Under the pieces are notes generated by a model. The model worked only from the letters and a program-made list of their open reading frames with translations. It was not told the origin of the DNA and made no database searches. Shown piece after piece: positions 36,101-43,143 of a stretch of 64,000 nucleotides of DNA. Numbering within the stretch: the first letter of the stretch is position 1; each line of letters begins with the position of its first letter. The translations under genes were made by a program, and so were the position numbers. The stretch spans positions 496,001 through 560,000 of the forward strand of contig NZ_CP126958.1 of assembly GCF_002871915.2 (NCBI RefSeq), read 5' to 3'. The DNA comes from Aerococcus loyolae (GTDB lineage Bacteria; Bacillota; Bacilli; Lactobacillales; Aerococcaceae).

Positions 36101-36735
36101 TAAAGCAGGCGATTGACCACCTGGGACCAGTGAATATGCAGGCCATTGAGGAATATGATGAGGTGTATGAGCGTTTTTGCTTCATCGATAAACAGCGCCA
36201 AGATGCTATCGATGCTCGTGAAAATCTCTATCAAACCATTGCTGAAATGGATAGTGAAGTCTCTACCCGCTTTAAGACGACCTTTGAAGCTATCCGCGAC
36301 GCCTTTGAAAATATTTTCCCGGCTCTCTTTGGTGGAGGAAAGGCGACCCTCAAGCTCACCGATCCCAATGACTTACTAAATACTGGGGTAGAAATCATGG
36401 CCCAACCGCCAGGGAAGAAACTCCAGCTCTTGAGCTTGTTATCGGGTGGTGAGCGGGCCCTTACCGCTATTGCCCTGCTCTTTGCCATTTTGGATGTCAA
36501 AACGGTGCCTTTCTCCATTTTGGATGAAGTTGAAGCGGCTTTAGATGATGCCAATGTGGCCCGCTATGGGCGCTATTTGCAAAAATTTGCTCAAAAAACG
36601 CAATTTATTGTCATTTCCCACCGTAAGGGAACCATGGAAGCCGCTAATATTCTTTATGGGGTGACCATGCAGCAGGAGGGAATTTCTCAACTGGCTTCGG
36701 TTCGTTTAGAGGACGTTGATGACCAGTTGGACTAG
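33175..36735 (+). CDS. smc: Chromosome segregation protein SMC
   Basis: The ATPase of the SMC-ScpAB complex, which folds and resolves chromosomes. The 1186-residue protein has an N-terminal Walker A GPNGSGKSNITEA (about 32), a coiled coil (about 170-500), a hinge (about 510-670), a returning coiled coil, the ABC signature LSGGERALTAIALLFA and Walker B ILDEVEAALDDANV near 1120. The start is GTG, with AAGGA ten bases upstream. Only rnc and smc are adjacent; ftsY lies beyond the IS elements and a HAD gene. Confidence 0.97.
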   Translation: MYLKTIEMVGFKSFAEKTRVELDRGFTAIVGPNGSGKSNITEAVKWVLGEQSAKSLRGKRMDDVIFSGSQSRRQSQYAQVALTFDNSDRVLDMDSDEVSVLRRYTRSGDSIYKINGQNCRLKDITQLMMDTGVGKESFSIISQGKVEEIFTQRAEERRAIFEEAAGVMKYKSKKQEAERKLDRSQENLNRIEDILSEIEGRLEPLKEQKEAAVSYRDKKQELSQIEIALTAVQIETLNEQWQLAKKDLENIQATNDAKKDQLNQEETALAQAKATEEQFDDRVNELNDSYVVKLQAGEKLRSQLQMMEQEQRFIQSNRQNQEKEQANLQAKIEKLQADLKNNQAQLDEYQETYQSQADSYQSLKEQLAALSDYSEEDLEDLRNQYIAYLQEESHLSNQIQQTEKDIQQGQKNQEKYAERIRASQKEQAKLEGQREKLAQEISQKEQTLKDLLQDYQDQAQSLKQSQTQVQAATKSNQTLYQKLLRKQAQLDSLKNLEDNHEGFYYGVKNALKLKSQKRGIFGAIAELIDVPEDYTLAVETALGGSMQNIVTHDGQVAQEVIAYLKAKKAGRATFLPLDTMKSRRISDQQVSRVQSEPAYIGLLVDLVDFDDQFQSVMENVMGNIILAEDLTGARRLSQALNARYRIVTLTGDLVNAGGSLTGGANKRTQTSLLSRKNDIQSLSQAIESMEAAYQEAASRIATQQEGQDQLTQVLENLKEKGSEARYDLCSSQAERERLTQELEKLAKEVQGQDYEKNLSQEDVKQSQEDLAASQEKLTHLQEKIQAAKAKIDARLLSDEEKGQQKAQLQDEFQEIATDFAVTKEQVKQAKDRKTSLSAELADQEKSYQDLANLLSQALTNDSDQEEKKKHLETQLQSFQKQSKDIQSQLKTAKEERQVASQKVEAANQMISQLNSEIQSNLQRIAKLEASASRYEVSIDNHLEQLSESYGLTYERARAESQLTMSIDQASNRVKQLKQAIDHLGPVNMQAIEEYDEVYERFCFIDKQRQDAIDARENLYQTIAEMDSEVSTRFKTTFEAIRDAFENIFPALFGGGKATLKLTDPNDLLNTGVEIMAQPPGKKLQLLSLLSGGERALTAIALLFAILDVKTVPFSILDEVEAALDDANVARYGRYLQKFAQKTQFIVISHRKGTMEAANILYGVTMQQEGISQLASVRLEDVDDQLD

Positions 36736-36760
36736 GAGATAATGTCTGTAAAGCGTAATT

Positions 36761-36793
36761 GGGACTGGGAAATTTCTCCCCAGTCCTTTTTTA
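36761..36793 (+). terminator. Terminator of smc
   Basis: Stem GGACTGGG/CCCAGTCC, followed by TTTTTT. It shares the CTGGGA core with other terminators here. Confidence 0.88.
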
Positions 36794-36811
36794 ATACAAT
36801 TTCTCTAGTCA

Positions 36812-36870
36812 AAATCTGTTCCAATCACACTCTAGTTGAGCTCGGAAGGGTGAGGGGATGTCCTTTCAGA
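36812..36870 (+). repeat. Family B repeat remnant left of the IS1182 element
   Basis: AATCTGTTCCAATCACAC and TCTAGTTGAGCTCGG match the joints between modules at 40463-40590, but the module bodies between them are missing. This looks like a deletion derivative. It occupies the space between the smc terminator and the IS end. Confidence 0.55.
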
Positions 36871-36906
36871 AAAGTTGAACGAGTCTGGGACAAAAGCCTC
36901 AAAACA

Positions 36907-36943
36907 AAAAGGGTTAAGAAGTTAGTTTTCACTAATTTCTTAA
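36907..36943 (+). repeat. Left half of a hairpin split by the ISL3 insertion
   Basis: AAAAGGGTTAAGAA (36907-36920) pairs with TTCTTAACCCTTTT (38591-38604). With ISL3 removed, these arms form one stem-loop of about 19 base pairs (including TTAGT/ACTAA) between the IS1182 end and its transposase. Confidence 0.75.
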
Positions 36944-37067
36944 GGTTCTATAATATTTGGTGTTGATGGGAGCCAACGGCTCTTCATTGGCACCATTTTT
37001 TTATACACAAAAAGTCATGGAAAGCCTATACTGAAAATACAAACAAACACACAGAAAGGCGGATTCC

Positions 37068-38393
37068 ATGACTCAATCCCATTGTATACAAAATCTCTTT
37101 AATATAAAAGATGAAAATATTGAAATTGAAGATAAAGTAGTGGAGGAAAAGAAAGGCAATATCGTTCATAAGGTTATTTTTGGGAACTTAACTAACCAAC
37201 CTTCTCACTGTTCCCATTGCGGCCATATCAACGAATCACAAGCTGATATCGTTAAAAATGGTTCTTATTCAAGCGATATCTTACTAACAACCATTAATGA
37301 TGGGCAACCCGTTACTTTGCGTCTTAAAAAGCAACGTTTCTTTTGTAAACACTGCCAAAGGACTTTTAATGCTAAAACTCCCATAGTCACTGCTAATTGT
37401 TATATTTCTAACACGCTAAAAAATGCAATCACTTTTGCTCTCAGTGAGACGATAGCGATGACTCTTATTGGTAAACAACACAATGTTTCCGTATCGACGG
37501 TGATTCGACTTCTAGAAGAAAGAGGAAAAGCATTACTTCCTAAATTTAATTATTTGCCCCAGTACCTTTCTTTTGATGAATTTAAATCAGTGAAAAATGT
37601 CAGTGGTGCGATGAGCTTTATTTTTATTGATCCAGTGAACCATCGGTTAATTGATATTGTTGAAAATCGACAAAAGAGCGAATTAATCCACTACTTTATG
37701 CGTTTTTCTTACCAAAGTCGTCAAGCCGTCAAAATCGTTACAATTGATATGTATAGCCCGTATATCGAAGTCATCCGCGCTTGTTTTCCCAATGCAAAAA
37801 TTCTATTTGACCGTTTTCATGTCATTCAACATCTCAATTTGGCCATCAATTCCGTACGTATTCAGCTAATGAATCAGATTCGCTATCAATCACCACGTGA
37901 TTATCGCAAATTAAAGCAGCTATGGAAGTTGCCTTTAAAAAATGAATGGGAACTTGACTTTAAAAACTTATATACTCATCGACTTTTTGACGGTCTCGTT
38001 TCAGAACAGATGATTGTTGATTACCTCACCAATTTATCTCCCGAATTATCGCGCACCTATACTTACGTTAATCGCCTAAAATATAGTATTTATACCCATG
38101 ATATTCAGTCCTTTAGAGACTTGCTTATTGAAGTCAAGAAATACACATTTCCACGTAGAGTACGAACCATTTTTCAAACGTTAGAAAGATATCAAGAAGG
38201 TATTTGTACAGCTTTAACGTATACTTTATCTAACGGTCCAATAGAAGGAATGAACAATAAAACGAAACTGATTAAGCGCACAGGATATGGGTATCGTCGT
38301 TTTGATCATTTAAGAATACGTATAATAATGGCCTCTCGATTGGTATGTAATGATTTTCAACCTCGGCCTCTCACTTTTTCAGAAGCAGCATAG
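37068..38393 (+). CDS. ISL3-family transposase
   Basis: A 441-residue transposase. An N-terminal zinc-binding region (CSHCGH and CKHCQRTF, about 45-105) and a helix-turn-helix precede the DDE-type catalytic domain (YLSFDEFKSVKN, VTIDMYSPYIEVIRACFPNA, LFDRFHVIQHLN, and SNGPIEGMNNKTKLIKRTGY with the final Glu). It appears full length and intact. AAAGGCGG precedes the ATG. Confidence 0.94.
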   Translation: MTQSHCIQNLFNIKDENIEIEDKVVEEKKGNIVHKVIFGNLTNQPSHCSHCGHINESQADIVKNGSYSSDILLTTINDGQPVTLRLKKQRFFCKHCQRTFNAKTPIVTANCYISNTLKNAITFALSETIAMTLIGKQHNVSVSTVIRLLEERGKALLPKFNYLPQYLSFDEFKSVKNVSGAMSFIFIDPVNHRLIDIVENRQKSELIHYFMRFSYQSRQAVKIVTIDMYSPYIEVIRACFPNAKILFDRFHVIQHLNLAINSVRIQLMNQIRYQSPRDYRKLKQLWKLPLKNEWELDFKNLYTHRLFDGLVSEQMIVDYLTNLSPELSRTYTYVNRLKYSIYTHDIQSFRDLLIEVKKYTFPRRVRTIFQTLERYQEGICTALTYTLSNGPIEGMNNKTKLIKRTGYGYRRFDHLRIRIIMASRLVCNDFQPRPLTFSEAA

Positions 38394-38589
38394 TCTTTGT
38401 GATACTTATTCATTATTTATGATATTGCTTTCTTACTCTTTATTTTCGCCTATGGCGAAAAAATAAGAAATAAGAGGTCTTTTAATCATACCCATTTTTC
38501 TTTGATCGGCAAATATAAAAAAATGTCATACCATTTCTGATATGACATTAATTATAAATATTCTCATCAACACTATTTGACAAAGAACC
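38394..38589 (+). other. Right end of ISL3 with two hairpins
   Basis: This holds a TTTTCGCC/GGCGAAAA stem (38443-38461) and an AATGTCATA/TATGACATT stem (38522-38549) ahead of the right inverted repeat. No open frame. They may act as terminators or insulate the transposase. Confidence 0.5.
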
Positions 38590-38678
38590 TTTCTTAACCC
38601 TTTTACTTAAAATTAGGTATTAAAAAAGCACCCTGTTATAATATTAGTAACCACACTAAAGATTAAGGGGTGCTTCTT

Positions 38679-40208
38679 ATGTACATACAATATAACATGA
38701 ATCAAACAACACTTCCACTAGAATTATCTGCATGTATCGATCCAGATCATATTGTATTTTCAATCTATAATTTTATTGAATCTCTGGATGAAAAATACTT
38801 TGAAAGCTTCAGTACGCAGGACGGTCGTCCTGCCTATCATCCAAAACCTTTAATCATGGCACTTCTATATGCTTATAGTAAAGGCGTATTTAGCGGAAGA
38901 AAAATAGAGGAACTGATGGTTGAAAATTTACCCATGCAGTGGCTAGTCGCTCAACAAGTTATTAGCTATCGAACGATTAATCGCTTCCGTTCTTCAGAAA
39001 ATTGCAGATCTTTATTAGAAAATCTATTCGTTGAGTTTACCACTCAGTTAAAGTTAGAGAAATTAATTCATTTAGAAAATTGCTTTATAGATGGAACTAA
39101 AATTGAAGCGAATGCCAATAAATATTCTTTTGTTTGGAAAAAGGCAACTGAAAAATATGCAGAGCGATTAAAAGTGACCTCACGTGAATATTACTTTAAT
39201 GAAATTCAACCGATGGTTGATGCTGGCATCCAATATGATGAAAATTTAGATCTAGAAGAAACGATGCTTCAAGAGATATCTAAAGTGCTTAAGGAAGAAA
39301 TCGATAAACTCACTGAAGATATTGAGGGAACTCCTGTAAAAGGGCCAGATCAACGTAAACAAGAACGTCGTCGTTTGAAAAAACATTACCGTAAAGTGAG
39401 TCAAGATTTTCTACCTCGCAAACAAAAGTATGCCAAACAGTTTGAAACATTTAACGGAAGAAATAGCTATTCAAAAACAGATCCTGATGCGACGTTCATG
39501 CGAATGAAAGATGACCATATGATGAATGGGCAATTGAAAGCGGGATATAATATCCAAGTAGCGACTGAAAACCAATTTGTCCTTCATTATGATATTTTCC
39601 ACAATCCGACGGATACGCGGACTTTACAACCCTTTGTTGAAAGTTTTCCTAATTCCCCGAAATGCATTGTAGCTGATGCTGGTTATGGTAGCGAAGAAAA
39701 CCTTACTTATTTAGATAACCATAAAATTAACCACTTGATTAAATATAATCGGTTTGATAAAGAGCAGAAAAAGAAACATAAAAAATCAGCTAAAAATATG
39801 GATAATTGGAGTTACGATAAGCAAAGTAATACTTTCACACATCCTGATGGCACGGTTTATTTCTTTAGTCATCTCCAAAAACGAAAAAATAAAATGAGTG
39901 GTTATATTTCTGAAATTCAGGTTTATAAGCCTTTGGATCCAGAAAATGCGCCGCAAAAGGCGCTTTACTATAATAAAAACTATCAGGAATTAAAGAATAT
40001 AGAAACACAGAAGCTTTTATCTGAAGAAGGATCTAGGCTCTTTTCCAAACGGAAAATTGACGTTGAACCAGTTTTTGGCCAGATAAAGGCTATTTTAGGG
40101 TTCACTCGATTTAACCTCAGAGGGAAAACAAAGGTTAAAACTGATGTTGGATTGGCCTTCATGGCCAATAATTTGAAAAAATATAGCAAAATAAAAGCAA
40201 GAAAATAA
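38679..40208 (+). CDS. IS1182-family transposase
   Basis: A 509-residue DDE transposase. The N-terminus MYIQYNMNQTTLPLELS and the block YHPKPLIMALLYAYSKG are typical of the family. The catalytic part includes CFIDGTKIEANANKY, IVADAGYGSEEN and DVEPVFGQIKAILGFTRF. The ATG at 38679 is chosen over an in-frame GTG at 38670, because AAGGGG lies in front of it. The gene is intact although ISL3 separates it from the left end of its own element, which may change its expression. Confidence 0.94.
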   Translation: MYIQYNMNQTTLPLELSACIDPDHIVFSIYNFIESLDEKYFESFSTQDGRPAYHPKPLIMALLYAYSKGVFSGRKIEELMVENLPMQWLVAQQVISYRTINRFRSSENCRSLLENLFVEFTTQLKLEKLIHLENCFIDGTKIEANANKYSFVWKKATEKYAERLKVTSREYYFNEIQPMVDAGIQYDENLDLEETMLQEISKVLKEEIDKLTEDIEGTPVKGPDQRKQERRRLKKHYRKVSQDFLPRKQKYAKQFETFNGRNSYSKTDPDATFMRMKDDHMMNGQLKAGYNIQVATENQFVLHYDIFHNPTDTRTLQPFVESFPNSPKCIVADAGYGSEENLTYLDNHKINHLIKYNRFDKEQKKKHKKSAKNMDNWSYDKQSNTFTHPDGTVYFFSHLQKRKNKMSGYISEIQVYKPLDPENAPQKALYYNKNYQELKNIETQKLLSEEGSRLFSKRKIDVEPVFGQIKAILGFTRFNLRGKTKVKTDVGLAFMANNLKKYSKIKARK

Positions 40209-40254
40209 GAGAATCTACAAATCACGCTTAAGTAATTTGTAGATTCTCTTTTTT
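40207..40254 (+). terminator. Terminator of the IS1182 transposase
   Basis: Perfect 15-bp stem AGAGAATCTACAAAT/ATTTGTAGATTCTCT followed by eight T, overlapping the stop codon. Confidence 0.88.
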
Positions 40255-40338
40255 TTATAGTCCGTAGACTTTTGTCCCAGACTCTTTTCATCTTTTCTTC
40301 CAAGGAATCTCCCTCCCTGCTCCTTCCTCACATCCTTA

Positions 40339-40466
40339 TAGTTGAGCTCGGACGCCAGACTTGAAGTCGCTTCAGAAAATACCAACACACTGACCTGCTG
40401 TGTTTATGGTATTTTCCTCCACCGATTCAAGTCCTTAGCGGCGTCCTCACATCCTTTCCAAACCTG
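40339..40466 (+). repeat. Family B repeat, module 3
   Basis: A hairpin module: TAGTTGAGCTCGGACGCC start, then GACTTGAA, GCTTCAGAAAATACCA, loop, TGGTATTTTCCTCCA, TTCAAGTC, GGCGTCC. Arms nest as GGACGCC/GGCGTCC, GACTTGAA/TTCAAGTC and AAAATACCA/TGGTATTTT. It recurs at 40578 with a 239-base period. Confidence 0.88.
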
Positions 40467-40577
40467 TTCCAGTCACAGGACGAACGTCCGCTTCAAAAAC
40501 TGGTAACGCTCAGCTTTGTTGAGCTTTTCCCAGTTTTCTCCAGCGATTTCGTCCTTTGTTGTGACTGTCACACTCTC
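40467..40577 (+). repeat. Family B repeat, module 4 (variant)
   Basis: Same architecture with different stem sequences: AGTCACAGGACGAA pairs with TTCGTCC...GTGACT, then GCTTCAAAAACTGG pairs with CCAGTTTTCTCCA, with a GCTCA/TGAGC tip. The GCTTCA and TCTCCA-CGATT landmarks align with modules 3 and 5. Confidence 0.8.
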
Positions 40578-40701
40578 TAGTTGAGTTCGGACGCCAGACT
40601 TGAAGTCATTTCAGAAAATTCCATCGCACAGACTTGCTGAGCTTATGGTATTTTCCTCCAATGATTCAAGTCTTTGACGGCGTCCTCACATCCTTTCCAA
40701 A
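40578..40701 (+). repeat. Family B repeat, module 5
   Basis: A near copy of module 3, with GCCAGACTTGAAGTCATTTC then AGAAAATTCCA and TGGTATTTTCCTCCA, and the same nested arms. Modules 3-5, with the IS1182 terminus, account for most of the 584-base gap 40209-40792. Confidence 0.88.
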
Positions 40702-40721
40702 TGGGTTATTTTCTTGATCTG

Positions 40722-40730
40722 TGATATAAT
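40722..40730 (+). promoter_or_regulatory. Extended -10 promoter of the HAD gene
   Basis: TGATATAAT (40722-40730), an exact extended -10, 62 bases before the start codon and directly after the family B modules. Confidence 0.65.
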
Positions 40731-40792
40731 GAGTTAGAAATTTTGTAAAGTTTGCTTCGGCATGCGCTAAGGATTTATAAAGGATAGATTGC

Positions 40793-41605
40793 ATGATTAA
40801 ACTTATTGCTATTGACTTAGATGGAACCTTATTACGCGATGATAAGACCATTAGTGAAGCCAATGCTTCTACCATAAGAAAAGCGGTGGAAGCGGGGATT
40901 GAAGTGGTGATTTGTACCGGTCGTCCCATTGAAGGCATTCAATTTGCCTTGGATCGCTTTAACATGAACACCGCTAAACACTTTTCCATCACTTATAATG
41001 GTGGCTTAGTCTTACACAATGATTCCCGTGAGATTATTTCTGAAACCATTATGACGACGGCTGATGTGCTTCGCATTTATGACATGATGTATGGGCTCGA
41101 TTTACCCATTGATGCGGTTGATATCGATACCGTCCATCGCCTCAACTACCCCAAGGACTGGCCGGGCCACTATGACCAACAAATGCCTTTCCTTCCCTTT
41201 GTTCCTTTTGACTTGGATGCTGTGGGGATGGACCATCATTTTTATAAAACCGTGACCAATACCCCTAAGGAGCACATTGAAGACCAGTTATCGGACTTGC
41301 CGGACTGGCTCTACCAAGACTATTCCGTTATGCGCTCTCACGGCCATCAGTTAGAAGTGATGCCAAAGGGCGTAGACAAGGGGCAGGGCTTGGCCGCTTT
41401 AGCTAAATATTTAAAGATTGATGTTAGTGAAGTCATGGCCATTGGCGACGAAGAGAACGATAAGGCTATGTTACAATGGGCAGGAACAGCTGTTGTCATG
41501 GCTAATGGCAATGAAGCAATAAAAAAATATGCTGACTATATTACTAAATCCAATATGGACGATGGGGTTGCCCATGCCATTGAAGAATTGGTATTGAAGT
41601 CTTAA
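40793..41605 (+). CDS. Cof-type HAD-IIB family phosphatase
   Basis: A 270-residue haloacid dehalogenase-type hydrolase. The nucleophile motif is DLDGTLLRDD, motif II is ICTGRP, and AIGDEENDKAML supplies the last acidic residues. A type IIB cap lies between (about 85-195). Related proteins dephosphorylate sugar phosphates, FMN or pyridoxal phosphate; the substrate here is unknown. AAAGGAT precedes the ATG, and ftsY starts 14 bases downstream. Confidence 0.92.
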   Translation: MIKLIAIDLDGTLLRDDKTISEANASTIRKAVEAGIEVVICTGRPIEGIQFALDRFNMNTAKHFSITYNGGLVLHNDSREIISETIMTTADVLRIYDMMYGLDLPIDAVDIDTVHRLNYPKDWPGHYDQQMPFLPFVPFDLDAVGMDHHFYKTVTNTPKEHIEDQLSDLPDWLYQDYSVMRSHGHQLEVMPKGVDKGQGLAALAKYLKIDVSEVMAIGDEENDKAMLQWAGTAVVMANGNEAIKKYADYITKSNMDDGVAHAIEELVLKS

Positions 41606-41619
41606 GGGAGTGAATCAAT

Positions 41620-42645
41620 TTGGGTTTATTTGACCGTATTAAACAAGCCTTTACCGGTGAAGATCCACTAGTCGCTGAACAGGCTAAGAACCGGGAGGAA
41701 GAAGAAGAGAAGATTGTCTTTGAAAAGTATGACAAGGGTGTCGAGAAGACGCGGAAAAGTTTTTCCGAGCGCATGAATGACCTCTTTGCTGGTTTTCGTG
41801 AGGTCGATGAAGAATTCTTTGATGATTTAGAAGAAGCTTTGATTACTAGTGATGTTGGTTTTGACATGACTCTAGCCCTATCGGATGCCGTTCGTGAAGA
41901 AGTGCAAAGACGGAATGTGACTAAGGGAGAAGATGTCAAAAATACTGTTATTGAGGAAATGGTCAAGATCTATGAAAAAGGGCAGGACGGCTCAGTTTCC
42001 TTAAAGGAAAATCCCGATGGGCCAACTGTGATGCTCTTTGTCGGGGTTAATGGGGTTGGAAAAACCACTACTATTGCCAAGGTCGCCCACCACTACATCA
42101 GCCAGGGCAAGAAAGTCCTCCTAGCTGCTGGAGATACCTTCCGGGCCGGAGCAGTAGAACAATTAAATACCTGGGGCCAACGGGTTGGAGCGCCGGTGGT
42201 TAGTGGCAAGGCCAATGGTGACCCTTCTGCTGTGGTTTATGACGCTGTTCATAAGGCGGTCAGTGAAGGCTATGACTACCTATTAATTGATACAGCTGGT
42301 CGCTTACAAAATAAGAAGAACTTGATGAATGAATTGGATAAGATGAACCGGGTCATTAAGCGGGAAATTCCTGATGCCCCCCATGAAACCTTATTAGTTT
42401 TAGATGCCACCACGGGACAAAATTCCCTGGTACAGGCCAAGGAATTTAATAAAACCGTTGACATTACCGGCTTAGTCTTAACTAAATTAGATGGTACCGC
42501 TCGTGGGGGAGTTATCTTTGCCATTCGTTATGAGCTAGACTTACCAGTGAAGCTGATAGGACTAGGCGAAGGCATGGATGATTTACAACCATTTGACGGA
42601 GAGAAATTTATCTATCAATTAGTTAAAGACGTTGTTGAAGTCTAA
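41620..42645 (+). CDS. ftsY: Signal recognition particle receptor FtsY
   Basis: The membrane-bound SRP receptor GTPase, partner of Ffh encoded nearby. The 341-residue protein has a short acidic N-terminal A domain (EEEEEK near residue 25), then the NG domain with GVNGVGKTTTIAK, AGDTFRAGA, DTAGR and TKLDGTARGG. The start is TTG (reading LGLFDRIKQAF) with GGGAG eight to nine bases upstream; no nearby ATG gives a complete N-terminus. Confidence 0.95.
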   Translation: MGLFDRIKQAFTGEDPLVAEQAKNREEEEEKIVFEKYDKGVEKTRKSFSERMNDLFAGFREVDEEFFDDLEEALITSDVGFDMTLALSDAVREEVQRRNVTKGEDVKNTVIEEMVKIYEKGQDGSVSLKENPDGPTVMLFVGVNGVGKTTTIAKVAHHYISQGKKVLLAAGDTFRAGAVEQLNTWGQRVGAPVVSGKANGDPSAVVYDAVHKAVSEGYDYLLIDTAGRLQNKKNLMNELDKMNRVIKREIPDAPHETLLVLDATTGQNSLVQAKEFNKTVDITGLVLTKLDGTARGGVIFAIRYELDLPVKLIGLGEGMDDLQPFDGEKFIYQLVKDVVEV

Positions 42646-42652
42646 AAATCAG

Positions 42653-42684
42653 GAGGCTGGGGAAATGGATCCCAGCCTTTTTCT
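42653..42684 (+). terminator. Terminator of ftsY
   Basis: AGGCTGGG/CCCAGCCT stem with a nine-base loop, then TTTTTCTC; CTGGGA-type core. Confidence 0.85.
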
Positions 42685-42721
42685 CTTGCCTAATCTTAAG
42701 GGGATTTTACTGGCCTCTGCA

Positions 42722-42750
42722 TTGACTTTCCCTAAGGACTTCGGTATTCT
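42722..42750 (+). promoter_or_regulatory. Promoter of ylxM-ffh
   Basis: TTGACT (42722-42727), 17-base spacer, TATTCT (42745-42750). Confidence 0.7.
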
Positions 42751-42792
42751 TAAAGATTGTAAGCTAGAAGTAATCTAGCGATGGAGGCAGAT

Positions 42793-43140
42793 ATGGAAAT
42801 TCAAAAGACTAATGAAATTAACCGCTTACTGGACTTCTATTACCAGTTATTAACCAAAAAACAACAAGATTATATTAGTCTTTACTACCAAGATGACTAC
42901 TCCCTCGGTGAAATTGCGGCCTACTTCGATGTCAGTCGGCAGGCCGTTTATGATAACATTCGTAGAACGGAGAAAACCCTGGAAAATTATGAATCCCGCT
43001 TACACTTAGCCTCTGACTACCGTAAGCGGCAAGGGGCGATCAAGGAGCTCAGGGACTATGTCACAAAGAATTATGCTCAAGATGACAAACTCAAACAAAA
43101 AGTAGATAAGTTACTAATAATGGATGATAAAGAGGTGTAA
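42793..43140 (+). CDS. ylxM: YlxM-family DNA-binding/SRP-associated protein
   Basis: A 115-residue helix-turn-helix protein. In streptococci YlxM stimulates SRP GTPase activity and contacts Ffh. The sigma-4-like HTH is visible as [20 protein letters not shown] (about 38-57), after [16 protein letters not shown] is seven bases before the ATG at 42793; an in-frame ATG at 42781 lies ahead of that site. It is followed three bases later by ffh, the usual pairing. Confidence 0.92.
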   Translation: MEIQKTNEINRLLDFYYQLLTKKQQDYISLYYQDDYSLGEIAAYFDVSRQAVYDNIRRTEKTLENYESRLHLASDYRKRQGAIKELRDYVTKNYAQDDKLKQKVDKLLIMDDKEV

Positions 43141-43143
43141 GGA

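Larger units (their letters stand above)
36944..38589 (+). mobile_element. ISL3-family insertion sequence nested in IS1182
   Basis: A 1646-base element with imperfect inverted ends (left GGTTCTATAATATTTGGTGT from 36944; right end reads GGTTCTTTGTCAAATAGTGT inward from 38589, followed by TGATG in both). An 8-base target duplication TTTCTTAA flanks it (36936-36943 and 38590-38597), the size expected for ISL3. One intact transposase lies inside. Confidence 0.92.
36881..40284 (+). mobile_element. IS1182-family element interrupted by an ISL3-family element
   Basis: Perfect 16-base inverted ends GAGTCTGGGACAAAAG (36881-36896) and CTTTTGTCCCAGACTC (40269-40284) enclose one IS1182 transposase. Removing the nested ISL3 and one copy of its target duplication leaves about 1750 bases, the normal size of an IS1182 element. 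No flanking target duplication was found. Alternatively these arms are a CTGGGA-type terminator hairpin into whose loop the element inserted. Confidence 0.65.

Noticed and set aside
36742..36966. Open frame after smc
   Set aside because: It runs through the smc terminator, a repeat remnant and the IS1182 end; it is not a gene.
24046..40284. Genomic island or composite transposon between the IS30 and IS1182 copies
   Set aside because: The genes between them are conserved housekeeping genes in ancestral order, and the elements belong to different families.
40339..40701. CRISPR array
   Set aside because: Only three units, each an internal hairpin of over 100 bases with related rather than unique intervening sequence, and no cas genes.
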